Shown one piece after another: positions 1-7,658 of a stretch of DNA of 64,000 nt. Each line of letters opens with the position of its first letter. Position 1 is the first letter of the stretch. The stretch comes from Oryzisolibacter sp. LB2S. Lineage in GTDB: Bacteria > Pseudomonadota > Gammaproteobacteria > Burkholderiales > Burkholderiaceae_C. Below the pieces are notes generated by a model. It saw only the letters and a list, made by a program, of their open reading frames with translations. It ran no database searches and was not told the origin of the DNA. The stretch spans positions 2,012,494 to 2,076,493 of the forward strand of contig NZ_CP160388.1 in NCBI RefSeq assembly GCF_040732315.1, written 5' to 3'. A program made the translations under genes and the position numbers.

Positions 1-1603
1 CGGGGAAGCCCTCGCCCGCCTGAGCCAGTTCATCCAGCAGCGGCTTGGCCGCCTCCTTCTGTCCCGCATTGATGTAGACCTTGGCCAGGTTGAGCTTGTA
101 GACCAGTACCTGCGGCTGCAGCTGCACCACCTTCTTCTGTATTTCCACGGCCTTGTCGTGCTGCCGCGCGCCGGACAGCAGCATGGCCCAGGTGTCCATG
201 AACGCCGGCTGGTTCGGCGCCAGGGCATTGGCGCGCTCGGCATCGGCCAGGGCGTCCTCACGGCCGAGCTGCCCCTTGACCCAGGCGCGGTTGTTGAGCA
301 CGACGGCGTTGTCCGGTTGCAGCGCCAGCACACGATCGAACTGCACCAGGCTGGCCGGCAGGTCCTTGGTGCTCATGGAGCGGTTGCCCAGGTAGAGGGG
401 AAACGCCGCATCCTTGGCATGGCTGCGCTCCCATTGGGTGGCCCATTGCTCGGCCTCCTTGGTCTTGCCGGCAGCCATCATCACGTCATGCAGGCGTATC
501 GCCAACGCCGGGTTGTCCGTCTGCTTCAGGCCCGTGCGGTAGGCCTGGATGGCCTTGTCCCAGTCCTTGGCTGCCGCGTGGATCTGCCCCTCCAGCACAT
601 AGCCCACCTGCTCCTTGGGCCTTTGCTTCTGGATATTGCGGCTGATGGTCAGCGCCTGCGCCGGCTGCTGTGTCGCCATCGCCAGGCTGGCCAAGCCCTG
701 CTGCGCCTCCAGTGAGCGTGGATCGAGCTCCAGCGCCTTGTGCAGGTTCTGTTCGGCCGCGGCCCGATCGCCCGCGAGCAGATGGGCGCTGGCCATGCGC
801 AGGTAAGGCAAGGGAGACTTGGGCAACAGCTCCGCCATGCGGGCAAAGCTGGCCTGGGCCTGTCCGTAGTCGCCCGTGGCGGACTGCGCGCGTCCCAAGG
901 CATCGAGCAACGGCGGACTGTCCGGCAGGGCCGTGTTCGCCTTCTGCGCCACGGCCAGCGCCTCCTTGGGATCACCCACGCGCAGGAAGAACTCCGCAAG
1001 CAGTTGGTGCGCCATTGGGTTCCTGGGCGCGGCATCGACGGCCCGGCGCAGCAGGCCGATCAATTCCGTCTTGCCGGCACCCTGGGCCGCGCGCAGTTCC
1101 GCCAGCGCACGGTAGGCCAACACGTTGGCGGGCTGACGCTCGATCGCCCCCTCGAGGCGCGCACGAGCCGCGTCGGGACGCTTCTCGGCATTGTCCAGTC
1201 CCGCAAGCATGGCGATGGCCGGGAAATAGTTGGCATCCATTTGCAGCGCCTGCTCCAGGGCCTGTCGCGCGCCTGCACGGTCGCCCTTCTGCAGCAGCGC
1301 GCGCCCCCGCAGGACAACGGGCACGACGTCCGCGGGACGCTTCTTCTGCAGTTCATCGATGGCCTTCAGCGCGCGATCGACCTTGCCCTGATTGAGCAAT
1401 GTGGCTATCTGCGCCATGTCTCCCACCACTCCCTCATCCGGGGCAGTGATGCCGTGAAACTCCGCGGGCACCGCGGGTTTGTCCGCAGCCAGGGACGCGA
1501 GTTGCACCGGACTCTGTTGCGCCTGCGCACCCGTCGCCAGCACCCACAAGGCCAGGGCCGCCGGCACGGCGACAGCCATGGAACGTGACAAAACAGCCTT
1601 CAT
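1..1603 (-). CDS. prsT: PrsT-like TPR protein of the exosortase (PEP-CTERM) system, 3' end beyond window
   Basis: The reading frame opens at ATG 1603 (GGAGGACGATC just before it) and stays open for about 534 codons to the window edge, so the C-terminus is missing. Residues 1 to about 28 look like a signal peptide (hydrophobic AVAVPAALALWVLATGAQAQ). The rest is a continuous series of tetratricopeptide-like repeats (for example LEGAIERQPANVLAYRALAE and LHKALELDPRSLEAQQGLAS). PrsT-family TPR proteins accompany exosortase/PEP-CTERM loci and probably act in the envelope during sorting or exopolysaccharide export. The neighbouring exosortase-associated acyltransferase and PEP-CTERM protein support this name. 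The visible length is shorter than the roughly 900 aa I recall for the family, and the last visible repeats look C-terminal, so this may be a shorter variant. A generic TPR lipoprotein is the alternative. Confidence 0.75.
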   Translation of the reverse strand, partial: MKAVLSRSMAVAVPAALALWVLATGAQAQQSPVQLASLAADKPAVPAEFHGITAPDEGVVGDMAQIATLLNQGKVDRALKAIDELQKKRPADVVPVVLRGRALLQKGDRAGARQALEQALQMDANYFPAIAMLAGLDNAEKRPDAARARLEGAIERQPANVLAYRALAELRAAQGAGKTELIGLLRRAVDAAPRNPMAHQLLAEFFLRVGDPKEALAVAQKANTALPDSPPLLDALGRAQSATGDYGQAQASFARMAELLPKSPLPYLRMASAHLLAGDRAAAEQNLHKALELDPRSLEAQQGLASLAMATQQPAQALTISRNIQKQRPKEQVGYVLEGQIHAAAKDWDKAIQAYRTGLKQTDNPALAIRLHDVMMAAGKTKEAEQWATQWERSHAKDAAFPLYLGNRSMSTKDLPASLVQFDRVLALQPDNAVVLNNRAWVKGQLGREDALADAERANALAPNQPAFMDTWAMLLSGARQHDKAVEIQKKVVQLQPQVLVYKLNLAKVYINAGQKEAAKPLLDELAQAGEGFP

Positions 1604-2155
1604 GATCGTCCTCCAAGGTGATGCATCAACCAGAATTCGGGCCACTCGCCCGGCCCGATCCACCCGCTCGAATCAGGTGCGACGCTATGACAATGATAGT
1701 CTGCCGCGCCCGGTACACGCCACAAACCCATGCATCAGCCAAATGTTGCCAGTTGTCAGGTTTCGCTAAGGATATGCAAGCGCGAGCGGGCCGCGAACGC
1801 GCGCCATCTGCCCCATCTGAATAGGCGCAACCTATGTCCAGCGAAGCCGACTTGAACAAAACCCATGGGGCTGCTGCACCAGCATGCACCTACACTGGTT
1901 GCCAACAATGCGGCTCACGATGGTAAGGCCAGAGAACGCAGACACGAGGGAGGTTGGGAGTGCTCACAAGAATCATCAAGACACGGATGTCATCCATTGT
2001 TTCGACAAGGCTGGCATCCTGAGGGAATATCCGGACTGACAGATTGACGAGGGGTCTCCCTCGTTCTGGTCGACATGCACGCTTCGTCAGAAGCCCCGCA
2101 TCTCAACCCCACCACAGTACAGGTCAGACATCCCTACCCAACAGGAGGACGCCGC
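1604..2155. other. Divergent intergenic region between prsT and acyltransferase
   Basis: About 550 nt with lower GC than the flanks. I see no convincing gene: the short ORFs here have poor codon usage and no ribosome binding sites. It must hold the divergent promoters for prsT (-) and the acyltransferase (+), but I could not identify a clear -35/-10 pair or a -24/-12 element with the required spacing. Confidence 0.5.
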
Positions 2156-2893
2156 ATGAGTGCCGTATTGCAACCACAACAAGGTTTCTCGGTCCATTTC
2201 ACGGGTCAAGCAGTATCACCACAGCAGGACAAAGCGCTTTTTCGATCCATCGAGCAGTTGCGCTATCAGGTCTACTGCGAGGAATGCGAGTTCCTGCCCG
2301 CGAGCGACTATCCCGAACAGCGGGAAACCGACGAGTACGACGCCAACTCGGCACATTTCGCGGCCTTGAACCAGACCGACCAGCTGGTCGGCTATGTGCG
2401 TCTGGTGTTCCCCGATGCGCTTCAGGCATTTCCATTCCAGACGCACTGCGTATCGGTACTGGACAACATCATCCTGCCGCCTGCGGCGCAGTCCGCGGAA
2501 ATCAGCCGGCTCATGGTCCACAATACCTACCGCCGCCGTCAGGGCGAAAAACCGCCGGCAGGCATGCTGTCTCCTGACTACCAACCGCGGCCAGAGCCAC
2601 CGGAAGTGCAGGAAAAGCGCAATCCATCGCCGCAAATCCTGCTCACGCTGTACCGAGAGATGTACCACTACAGCGTAAAAAACAACATTCGGTATTGGTA
2701 TGCGGCCATGGAGCGCTCCCTGGCACGGATACTTACGCGCATGAACTTTGGATTCCAACAAATCGGGCCCTTCACCGACTACTACGGCCCGGTAGCACCC
2801 TATGTCGCCGACCTCAGAGTCCTCGAATACCAACTCAGCCAACGAGACCCCGCTCTATATGCCTGGATGCGCCAACCGCTGGCCGACACCTGA
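2156..2893 (+). CDS. PEP-CTERM/exosortase-associated acyltransferase
   Basis: A 245-aa protein that looks like the GNAT-fold N-acyl amino acid synthase-like family found beside exosortase genes. Visible traits are a hydrophobic N-terminal stretch ending in LFRSIEQLRYQVYCEECEFL, a central acidic stretch with DEYDANSAHFAAL, and LVGYVRLVFPDA, the beta-strand core seen in autoinducer-synthase-like acyltransferases. EISRLMV follows, and the C-terminal half carries WYAAMERSLARILTRMNFGF. ATG 2156 is preferred over the upstream in-frame ATG 2075 because AGGAGG sits just upstream of it. The next gene starts 6 nt after its stop, so the two are probably cotranscribed. The acyl substrate is unknown. Confidence 0.8.
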   Translation: MSAVLQPQQGFSVHFTGQAVSPQQDKALFRSIEQLRYQVYCEECEFLPASDYPEQRETDEYDANSAHFAALNQTDQLVGYVRLVFPDALQAFPFQTHCVSVLDNIILPPAAQSAEISRLMVHNTYRRRQGEKPPAGMLSPDYQPRPEPPEVQEKRNPSPQILLTLYREMYHYSVKNNIRYWYAAMERSLARILTRMNFGFQQIGPFTDYYGPVAPYVADLRVLEYQLSQRDPALYAWMRQPLADT

Positions 2894-2899
2894 GCATTG

Positions 2900-4345
2900 A
2901 TGGGTTTACTCTCCCTACTGCCCTCGTTCGCGCTGCGCGGCTTGCGCTGGCTCATGCTGCGCCAGGGCAGGCGCATGGGTGGCGCGCGCATGCTCGGGGC
3001 GGCACAGGCCCGTGCCCTGCGCATTGCCATGGATGCGGCCAGACACAGTCCGGCCTACGGGACACTGCTGCAGGAGCACGGCATTGACCCACAGCGGATC
3101 GGCCCCGACATCGACTGGCACAGCCTGCCCGTACTGACCAAGACCAACACCTTCGCGCGCTTTGCGCTGAACCAGCTCTCGCGCCCCCTGCCCGCCTCCA
3201 TGCTGGCCGATGTGCTGACCAGTTCGGGCCGTGGTGGGCGCAGCTACGGCTTTCGCCTGACGGCGCGCGCCCAGCATGAGGAAGGCTGGTTCCCCATAGA
3301 CCTCGGCCTGCAGGACATGTTTGGCGTGGACGACAAGCCCACCCTGCTCGTCAACTGCCTGCCCATGGGCGTGGTGTTTCGCTCGCGCGCGGTCGCCGTG
3401 GCCAATGTGAGCGTGCGCGAAGACATGGCCTGCTCCATCCTGCGCGACGTGGGCCCGAGCTTTGCCCAGACGCTGCTATGCGCTGACCCCTTGTTCATTC
3501 GCCGGCTGCTCGATGAAGGACAAAGGGCCGGCGTGGACTGGCCGGCGCTGCGCACCAGCGTCATCATGGGCGAGGAAGTGCTGGTGGAGGCTCAGCGCGA
3601 CTACATCGCGGCGCGCATGGGCATCGACATCGACAGCGACCCGGAGCGCGTGGTCGGCAGCTCGTTCGGCGTGGGCGAACTGGGCCTGAACCTGTTGTTC
3701 GAGACCCGCGAGACCATCCGCATGCGCCGCGCCATGCGCAGAAACGCTGGGCTGGCCCAACTGCTCTGCGGTCCAGGCGCCACAGGCACCATCGATGCCG
3801 TGCCATCCGTCTTTTGCTACAACCCGCTGCGCAGCCATCTGGAAGTCCTCAACCCGGATGCCAGCGGATTCGGCGAGCTGTGCGTCACCATGCTGGACCC
3901 ACATGCCGTCATCCCGCTGCCGCGCTATGCCACAGGCGATCTGGTCCGTCTCGTGCCCGAGCAGGACGCCAGACAGGCCGCGGCACTGCTCGGCATGGAG
4001 CCCCCCTGGCTACCCATGGTGCTGGTTCAGGGGCGTATCAAGGATCGCGCGACCGGCATGCCATCGGTCGAAAGCATCAAGGAACTGCTCTACCTGGACC
4101 ACGCCATCGCCAATCGGCTCAGCGGTGCATTCCGTATCGAAAAGGCTGACAGTGGCCTTGTCCGCCTCAGGGTACAGGCCAACGCCACGGAGCCCGATGC
4201 CCAGGGTTTGCTGGAGCAACTGCGTGCACTGTCCAGCCAACATGGATTTCCTGCCATTGAGATTGAAGTGCTCGGACGCGATGCATTTCCCTGGCGGCCC
4301 ATGCTGGACTTCGAGCGCAAGTTTGACTACGTCGGAACATTGTGA
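2900..4345 (+). CDS. PaaK-like adenylate-forming protein
   Basis: A 481-aa protein resembling the phenylacetate-CoA ligase/CapK family that adenylates a carboxylate. Seen are the family N-terminal region (HSPAYGTLLQEHGI), a phosphate-loop-like TSSGRGGRSYGF, the FGVGELGLN region where PaaK enzymes have their adenine-binding motif, and YATGDLVRLV near residue 345 matching the A8-type GDL motif. The phosphate loop is degenerate (SGRGGR rather than SGTTGxP), so activity should not be assumed. ATG 2900 is used; a TTG at 2897 is also possible. It follows the exosortase-associated acyltransferase by 6 nt, so it probably supplies or modifies an acyl or polysaccharide precursor in the PEP-CTERM system. 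That role is inference. Confidence 0.65.
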   Translation: MGLLSLLPSFALRGLRWLMLRQGRRMGGARMLGAAQARALRIAMDAARHSPAYGTLLQEHGIDPQRIGPDIDWHSLPVLTKTNTFARFALNQLSRPLPASMLADVLTSSGRGGRSYGFRLTARAQHEEGWFPIDLGLQDMFGVDDKPTLLVNCLPMGVVFRSRAVAVANVSVREDMACSILRDVGPSFAQTLLCADPLFIRRLLDEGQRAGVDWPALRTSVIMGEEVLVEAQRDYIAARMGIDIDSDPERVVGSSFGVGELGLNLLFETRETIRMRRAMRRNAGLAQLLCGPGATGTIDAVPSVFCYNPLRSHLEVLNPDASGFGELCVTMLDPHAVIPLPRYATGDLVRLVPEQDARQAAALLGMEPPWLPMVLVQGRIKDRATGMPSVESIKELLYLDHAIANRLSGAFRIEKADSGLVRLRVQANATEPDAQGLLEQLRALSSQHGFPAIEIEVLGRDAFPWRPMLDFERKFDYVGTL

Positions 4346-4384
4346 CCGTCGGACTTTTTGACATCCACTTTCACGGAGAACAAC

Positions 4385-4405
4385 AAACAAATTTGAAACT
4401 TGTTT
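4385..4405. promoter_or_regulatory. Candidate enhancer (UAS) palindrome upstream of sigma-54 promoter
   Basis: A 21-bp AT-rich near-perfect palindrome (AAACAAATTTG then AAACTTGTTT; 9 of 10 pairs match) whose centre is about 43 nt upstream of the -24 element. Sigma-54 promoters need an enhancer-binding activator. In PEP-CTERM genomes the candidate is PrsR. Assigning this palindrome to PrsR is inference. Confidence 0.4.
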
Positions 4406-4435
4406 AATTTCAATAGCTTAGACAAAACCAACGAT

Positions 4436-4452
4436 TTGGCACGACTCCTGCC
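4436..4452 (+). promoter_or_regulatory. Sigma-54 (-24/-12) promoter of the THxN PEP-CTERM gene
   Basis: TTGGCACGACTCCTGCC matches the consensus YTGGCACG-N4-TTGCW with the invariant GG (4438-4439) and GC (4450-4451) exactly 10 nt apart. The predicted start is near 4463, leaving an 80-nt leader before ATG 4542. PEP-CTERM genes in many genomes are proposed to be RpoN/PrsK/PrsR-controlled, which agrees. Confidence 0.75.
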
Positions 4453-4541
4453 ATATGAGGATTGAGGCTGTTTGAAATGCCCCCACACGGTGCTGTCGCG
4501 GCAATCAGGCCGCCTCTCAAGCCAACTTACCAGGAGTCACA

Positions 4542-5342
4542 ATGAAACCCCTTAGCAAGGTCGCTCTCGCCGCAGGCGCCCTAACCCTCAGCGCATTTGC
4601 CAGCGCCGATCCCGTCAACAACTGGAATGTCCACAGTGCGGGCGTCTGGACCAGTTACGCCCCCAACCCCGGTGTCACTCTGTCCAATGCTGGAAAAACA
4701 CTGACTTGGGGAAACAGCACCGGATTCGGGCGAAGCTCTCTGGTCATCACCAATGCGGCCGATTCCAATATCCCCACTTGGTGGGGTGGCGGCACCCCGC
4801 CGGCCGGCTATATTGCCCCCGGCGTGAGTCTGACGCACAACAATCGACCGATCACCGGCACAAGCCTGACGGATGCAACACTCACGGTGACCATGACGCT
4901 GACCCCGACCAATCCCGCGGGGCCTGCGCAAAACTTGCCAACGATCAGTTATGACATCAGGTTCGTTGAAACACCCAACAATCCTGGGCCAGGCGGCTGT
5001 GCTGCAGCAAGCCCTCCGGGCAATCCCTGCAACGACATTTTTGTGCAGGTTAGCGGCTTCTTGAATGACACGTTTGACTACGACGGCTATACGTATTTTG
5101 TGAATGCGTTCCCGACCAGCGGAGGAACCTTGAACGTGCTGTCCAACGCCGCATGTGCCGCTGCAGGCCTTGGCGCTGGTTGCATGGGCTTTACGACACC
5201 GGAGCGACAGTCCACCTCTCTGCCCTTTGGCATCACGATCTCGTCGCAGCCCCTGCAAGTCCCCGAGCCCGGTTCCCTCGCCCTCGTCGGTCTGGCACTT
5301 GCAGGCCTGGGCTATGCTGGCCGTCGGCGCCGCAGCGCCTGA
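4542..5342 (+). CDS. THxN-type PEP-CTERM sorted surface protein
   Basis: A 266-aa exported protein. Residues 1-22 form a signal peptide (KPLSKVALAAGALTLSAFASA). Residues 98-101 read THNN in LTHNNRPITG, the signature of the THxN family. The C-terminus has the PEP-CTERM tripartite signal: VPEPG near 240, a hydrophobic helix (SLALVGLALAGLGYA), then RRRR. It should be cut by the exosortase and exported, probably with exopolysaccharide. Two internal cysteine pairs (GGCAAAS/NPCND and NAACAAAG/GAGCMG) may form disulfides. It stands alone behind a sigma-54 promoter and is closed by a strong terminator, so it is monocistronic. Base composition is less GC-rich than the catabolic genes to the right. Confidence 0.9.
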   Translation: MKPLSKVALAAGALTLSAFASADPVNNWNVHSAGVWTSYAPNPGVTLSNAGKTLTWGNSTGFGRSSLVITNAADSNIPTWWGGGTPPAGYIAPGVSLTHNNRPITGTSLTDATLTVTMTLTPTNPAGPAQNLPTISYDIRFVETPNNPGPGGCAAASPPGNPCNDIFVQVSGFLNDTFDYDGYTYFVNAFPTSGGTLNVLSNAACAAAGLGAGCMGFTTPERQSTSLPFGITISSQPLQVPEPGSLALVGLALAGLGYAGRRRRSA

Positions 5343-5410
5343 TGGTCTGATGCCTGCGAGTCACTGCACGCTCAAGACAGCGACATAAAGACTCCCAGTG
5401 CCGCAATCAA

Positions 5411-5445
5411 CCGCCCGACGCCGGGTGAGGCCTCGGGCGGTTTTT
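5411..5445 (+). terminator. Rho-independent terminator after the PEP-CTERM gene
   Basis: Stem CCGCCCGA (5411-5418) pairs with TCGGGCGG (5433-5440), followed by TTTTT. Confidence 0.9.
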
Positions 5446-5537
5446 CGTTGGCTTGGTCATGCCGTCGTATTCGCACCATGTCCAGCTGAGCAAAAAGGAA
5501 TCTGCCGTCAGAACCCACGCGGTTCGAACCGCCAAAC

Positions 5538-5571
5538 AAAAAACCGACATGGCCCTCACAGGCCATGTCGG
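5538..5571 (-). terminator. Rho-independent terminator of the Rieske oxygenase gene
   Basis: Read on the minus strand, the 11-bp perfect stem CCGACATGGCC/GGCCATGTCGG has a 6-nt loop and is followed by TTTTTT. It lies about 30 nt after the oxygenase stop codon. Confidence 0.9.
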
Positions 5572-5603
5572 CAAAACCTTGGAAATGAACTCACGCAACC
5601 GAA

Positions 5604-6704
5604 TCAATCCGCCGTCTGCGTATAGGGCGTGGCGCCCTTGGGCACATACACGCCCTCGCACTGGTCGAGGTATTCCTGCTTCTTGGCGCGCGGGTTGTAG
5701 AACTGCTTGTACCAGATGCGTGCCTTCATGAAGGCGCCGTCGCTGGGGATGAACAGGCCGTTCAGGCAGGGTGCCTTGTGGTTCCACACCTCCATGTCCT
5801 GCAGGAAGGACTGCAGCACCGTATTCTGGAACTGCGCCGCGGCGATCTGGTCGGTCTTGGTGGCCACGGCCGAGCCGCTGGGTGACTTGACCACGACGCA
5901 ATGCCAGACCTTCATCGTGCCATCGTCCACGGGGGTGTGGGCGATCAGCATGTAGGACTCTTCCATGCCCGTCAGATGCGACATCAGCAACCCGGGTCCA
6001 TGGTAGGAGGTGATGGTGTGCAGGTCCGGGCTCACGCCGCTCTCGTTGACCAGGGTGCGGTGGCCGCCGCACTGGCGCTGGATGGCGTGGATGCCCTTGA
6101 ACTCGTTTTCATAGCGCACGACGGTGGAGCCGTGGATGGGGCTCAGGTGGCCGTAGTCGCCGATGTTGTCCACGACCTCCTGCGGGTGCTGGTTCAGCAT
6201 GCCCAGGTGGTCCCACTTGGGTTGAACCCAGGCCGGATCGTTCCACACGGGCAGGCTCGGGTGATCCCACTCGGGCTCGCCGCCCTCGGGGTCATGCCAG
6301 ACCCAGACCGCGCCCAGGCTCTCCACCACGGTCCAGCTCTTCACGCAGGCCGAGGCCGGGATGGTGCCCTCGTGGTAGGGAATGTCGTCGCACTTGCCAT
6401 CGGGGCCGAAGCGCCAGGCGTGATACGGGCAGCGCAGGCCGTCGCCGTCGATATTCGTGCCCTGACCGTCGATCACCACATAGCTCGTGGTATTGGGCGC
6501 GGCCAGATGCGTCTTCATGTGCGGGCAATAGGCATCCAGCAGGATCACGCGACCCGAGGCGCGGCCGCGGTACAGCGCAAAGTCCTTGCCGAAAAAGCGC
6601 ACCGCCAGGGGCTTGTAGGTGTCGAGCTCCGTGGACTCCGCAATCATGAACCAGCCGCGCGGGAAGGTGAACTCGCCCAGGCGATAGTCTTTCGTAGTGG
6701 CCAT
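5604..6704 (-). CDS. kshA: Rieske [2Fe-2S] oxygenase, KshA-like (steroid 9alpha-hydroxylase family)
   Basis: A 366-aa terminal oxygenase component. The Rieske ligands are C60-x-H62 and C92-x2-H95 (YCPHM and RCPYHAWRFG). The non-haem iron site is N180, with D183-x2-H186-x4-H191 (DYGHLSPIH). The stretch GKCDDIPYHEGTIP followed by VWHDPEG is typical of KshA and related cholesterol-type oxygenases, which hydroxylate C9 of 3-ketosteroids and thereby open ring B. The spacing between the two Rieske half-motifs (29 residues) is longer than the 16 or so I recall for actinobacterial KshA, so a different hydroxylation site is possible. The likely electron donor is the KshB-like reductase at 24948-25997. 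The gene is monocistronic, with a palindromic activator box at 6766-6785 and a terminator at 5538-5571. Confidence 0.75.
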   Translation of the reverse strand: MATTKDYRLGEFTFPRGWFMIAESTELDTYKPLAVRFFGKDFALYRGRASGRVILLDAYCPHMKTHLAAPNTTSYVVIDGQGTNIDGDGLRCPYHAWRFGPDGKCDDIPYHEGTIPASACVKSWTVVESLGAVWVWHDPEGGEPEWDHPSLPVWNDPAWVQPKWDHLGMLNQHPQEVVDNIGDYGHLSPIHGSTVVRYENEFKGIHAIQRQCGGHRTLVNESGVSPDLHTITSYHGPGLLMSHLTGMEESYMLIAHTPVDDGTMKVWHCVVVKSPSGSAVATKTDQIAAAQFQNTVLQSFLQDMEVWNHKAPCLNGLFIPSDGAFMKARIWYKQFYNPRAKKQEYLDQCEGVYVPKGATPYTQTAD

Positions 6705-6765
6705 ATCAACTGTCTCCTTGTGAATGGGTGGGTGGGGTGATCATCGGCAGCAAAGTGGAACTTCG

Positions 6766-6785
6766 CATACCCTATTTGGACGATG
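6766..6785 (-). promoter_or_regulatory. GGACGATG palindrome box 1 (Rieske oxygenase)
   Basis: Minus strand CATCGTCC-AAAT-AGGGTATG: left half perfect, right half 4/8. Twenty nt on lies GATGAT (6745-6740), giving a predicted start near 6733, about 29 nt before ATG 6704. The left half overlaps the last codons of the upstream SDR. A 20-nt stretch here is nearly repeated at box 13. Confidence 0.65.
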
Positions 6786-7641
6786 AAACGCTCGCGACGG
6801 GCGCAAAGCCCTGCTCGCGCGCAATCTGCTGCAACTCCAGCATGCCCTTGCCCCTGGCATAGGCCGGCGCGCCAGGGTCGGTGGCCAGCCAGAGCAGGGC
6901 CTGGGCAATGGCCTCGGGCGTGACGGCACCGTAGCGCTGGGCCAGCATGCCGTCATCGCCCAGCGTGGCGGTGACGGCCTCGGTGGTCACCACGCCCGGA
7001 TTGACGCTGTAGGCACGCACGCGCTGCTTGCCCAGTTCGCGGTTGATACAGCCCGCCAGACGGATCAGCCCGGCCTTGGACGCGCCGTAGGCAAAGCCCC
7101 AACCGCCCTGGTCGGCAGGCAGCGGTGGGTCGTACTGACCCGCACCCGAACAGACGTTGATGACCTGCCCCCCACCCTGGGCCAGCATGCGCGGCAGCAG
7201 CCGGCGCGTGAGGTGGAACGGCGCCAGCACATTGCCCTGAAGCGTGCGCTCGAGCATGTCGTCTTCGAGGTCAAGCAGCAGCGCGTTCATCTCGCGGTCC
7301 TGGTAGACGGCGTTGTTGATCAGCAGGTCGATGCGCCCGTAGTGCGCAAGCACGGCATCGAGCGCGCGGTCGAGTGAGGCGCTGTCCATCAGGTCCATGG
7401 CATGCGCGAAGACCTGCGCCCCCACCGCCTGCACGGCCTGGGCCGTGGTGGCCAGACTGCCGCCGAGCAAGGCCCCGTCCGGCCGGCGCAGCTGATGGTC
7501 GAGCTGCTGGCCCTCCGTCTGCGTGCGCGCCGTAATGGCCACGCGCCAGCCCGCCCGGCCAAACGCTACGGCCGTCGCCGCACCAATGCCCCGGCTGGCG
7601 CCGGTGATCAAGACCACGGGTTGCTGCATTGTTTCAGTCAT
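6772..7641 (-). CDS. Short-chain dehydrogenase/reductase (SDR)
   Basis: A 289-aa classical SDR. The cofactor loop is TGASRGIG near residues 13-20, NNA is near 112, and the active site reads CSGAG then YGASK (Tyr-x3-Lys). It probably oxidises or reduces a hydroxyl/keto group of a pathway intermediate; the substrate cannot be read from sequence. ATG 7641 places the Rossmann fold at the usual distance from the N-terminus. An upstream in-frame ATG at 7662 overlaps the stop of the MFS gene by 4 nt (ATGA) and would add 7 residues, so translational coupling is possible. It is cotranscribed with the upstream MFS carrier. Confidence 0.85.
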   Translation of the reverse strand: MTETMQQPVVLITGASRGIGAATAVAFGRAGWRVAITARTQTEGQQLDHQLRRPDGALLGGSLATTAQAVQAVGAQVFAHAMDLMDSASLDRALDAVLAHYGRIDLLINNAVYQDREMNALLLDLEDDMLERTLQGNVLAPFHLTRRLLPRMLAQGGGQVINVCSGAGQYDPPLPADQGGWGFAYGASKAGLIRLAGCINRELGKQRVRAYSVNPGVVTTEAVTATLGDDGMLAQRYGAVTPEAIAQALLWLATDPGAPAYARGKGMLELQQIAREQGFAPVASVSSSK

Positions 7642-7658
7642 GTATGGGTATCTCTCGC

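Noticed and set aside
1733..1763. Possible sigma-54 element on the minus strand before prsT (TGGCA then TGGC)
   Set aside because: The GG-to-GC spacing is 9 rather than 10, which normally inactivates such promoters.
5519..5532. Perfect palindrome GCGGTTCGAACCGC resembling a tRNA T-arm
   Set aside because: No tRNA cloverleaf can be built around it, and no attachment-site repeat or integrase is nearby.
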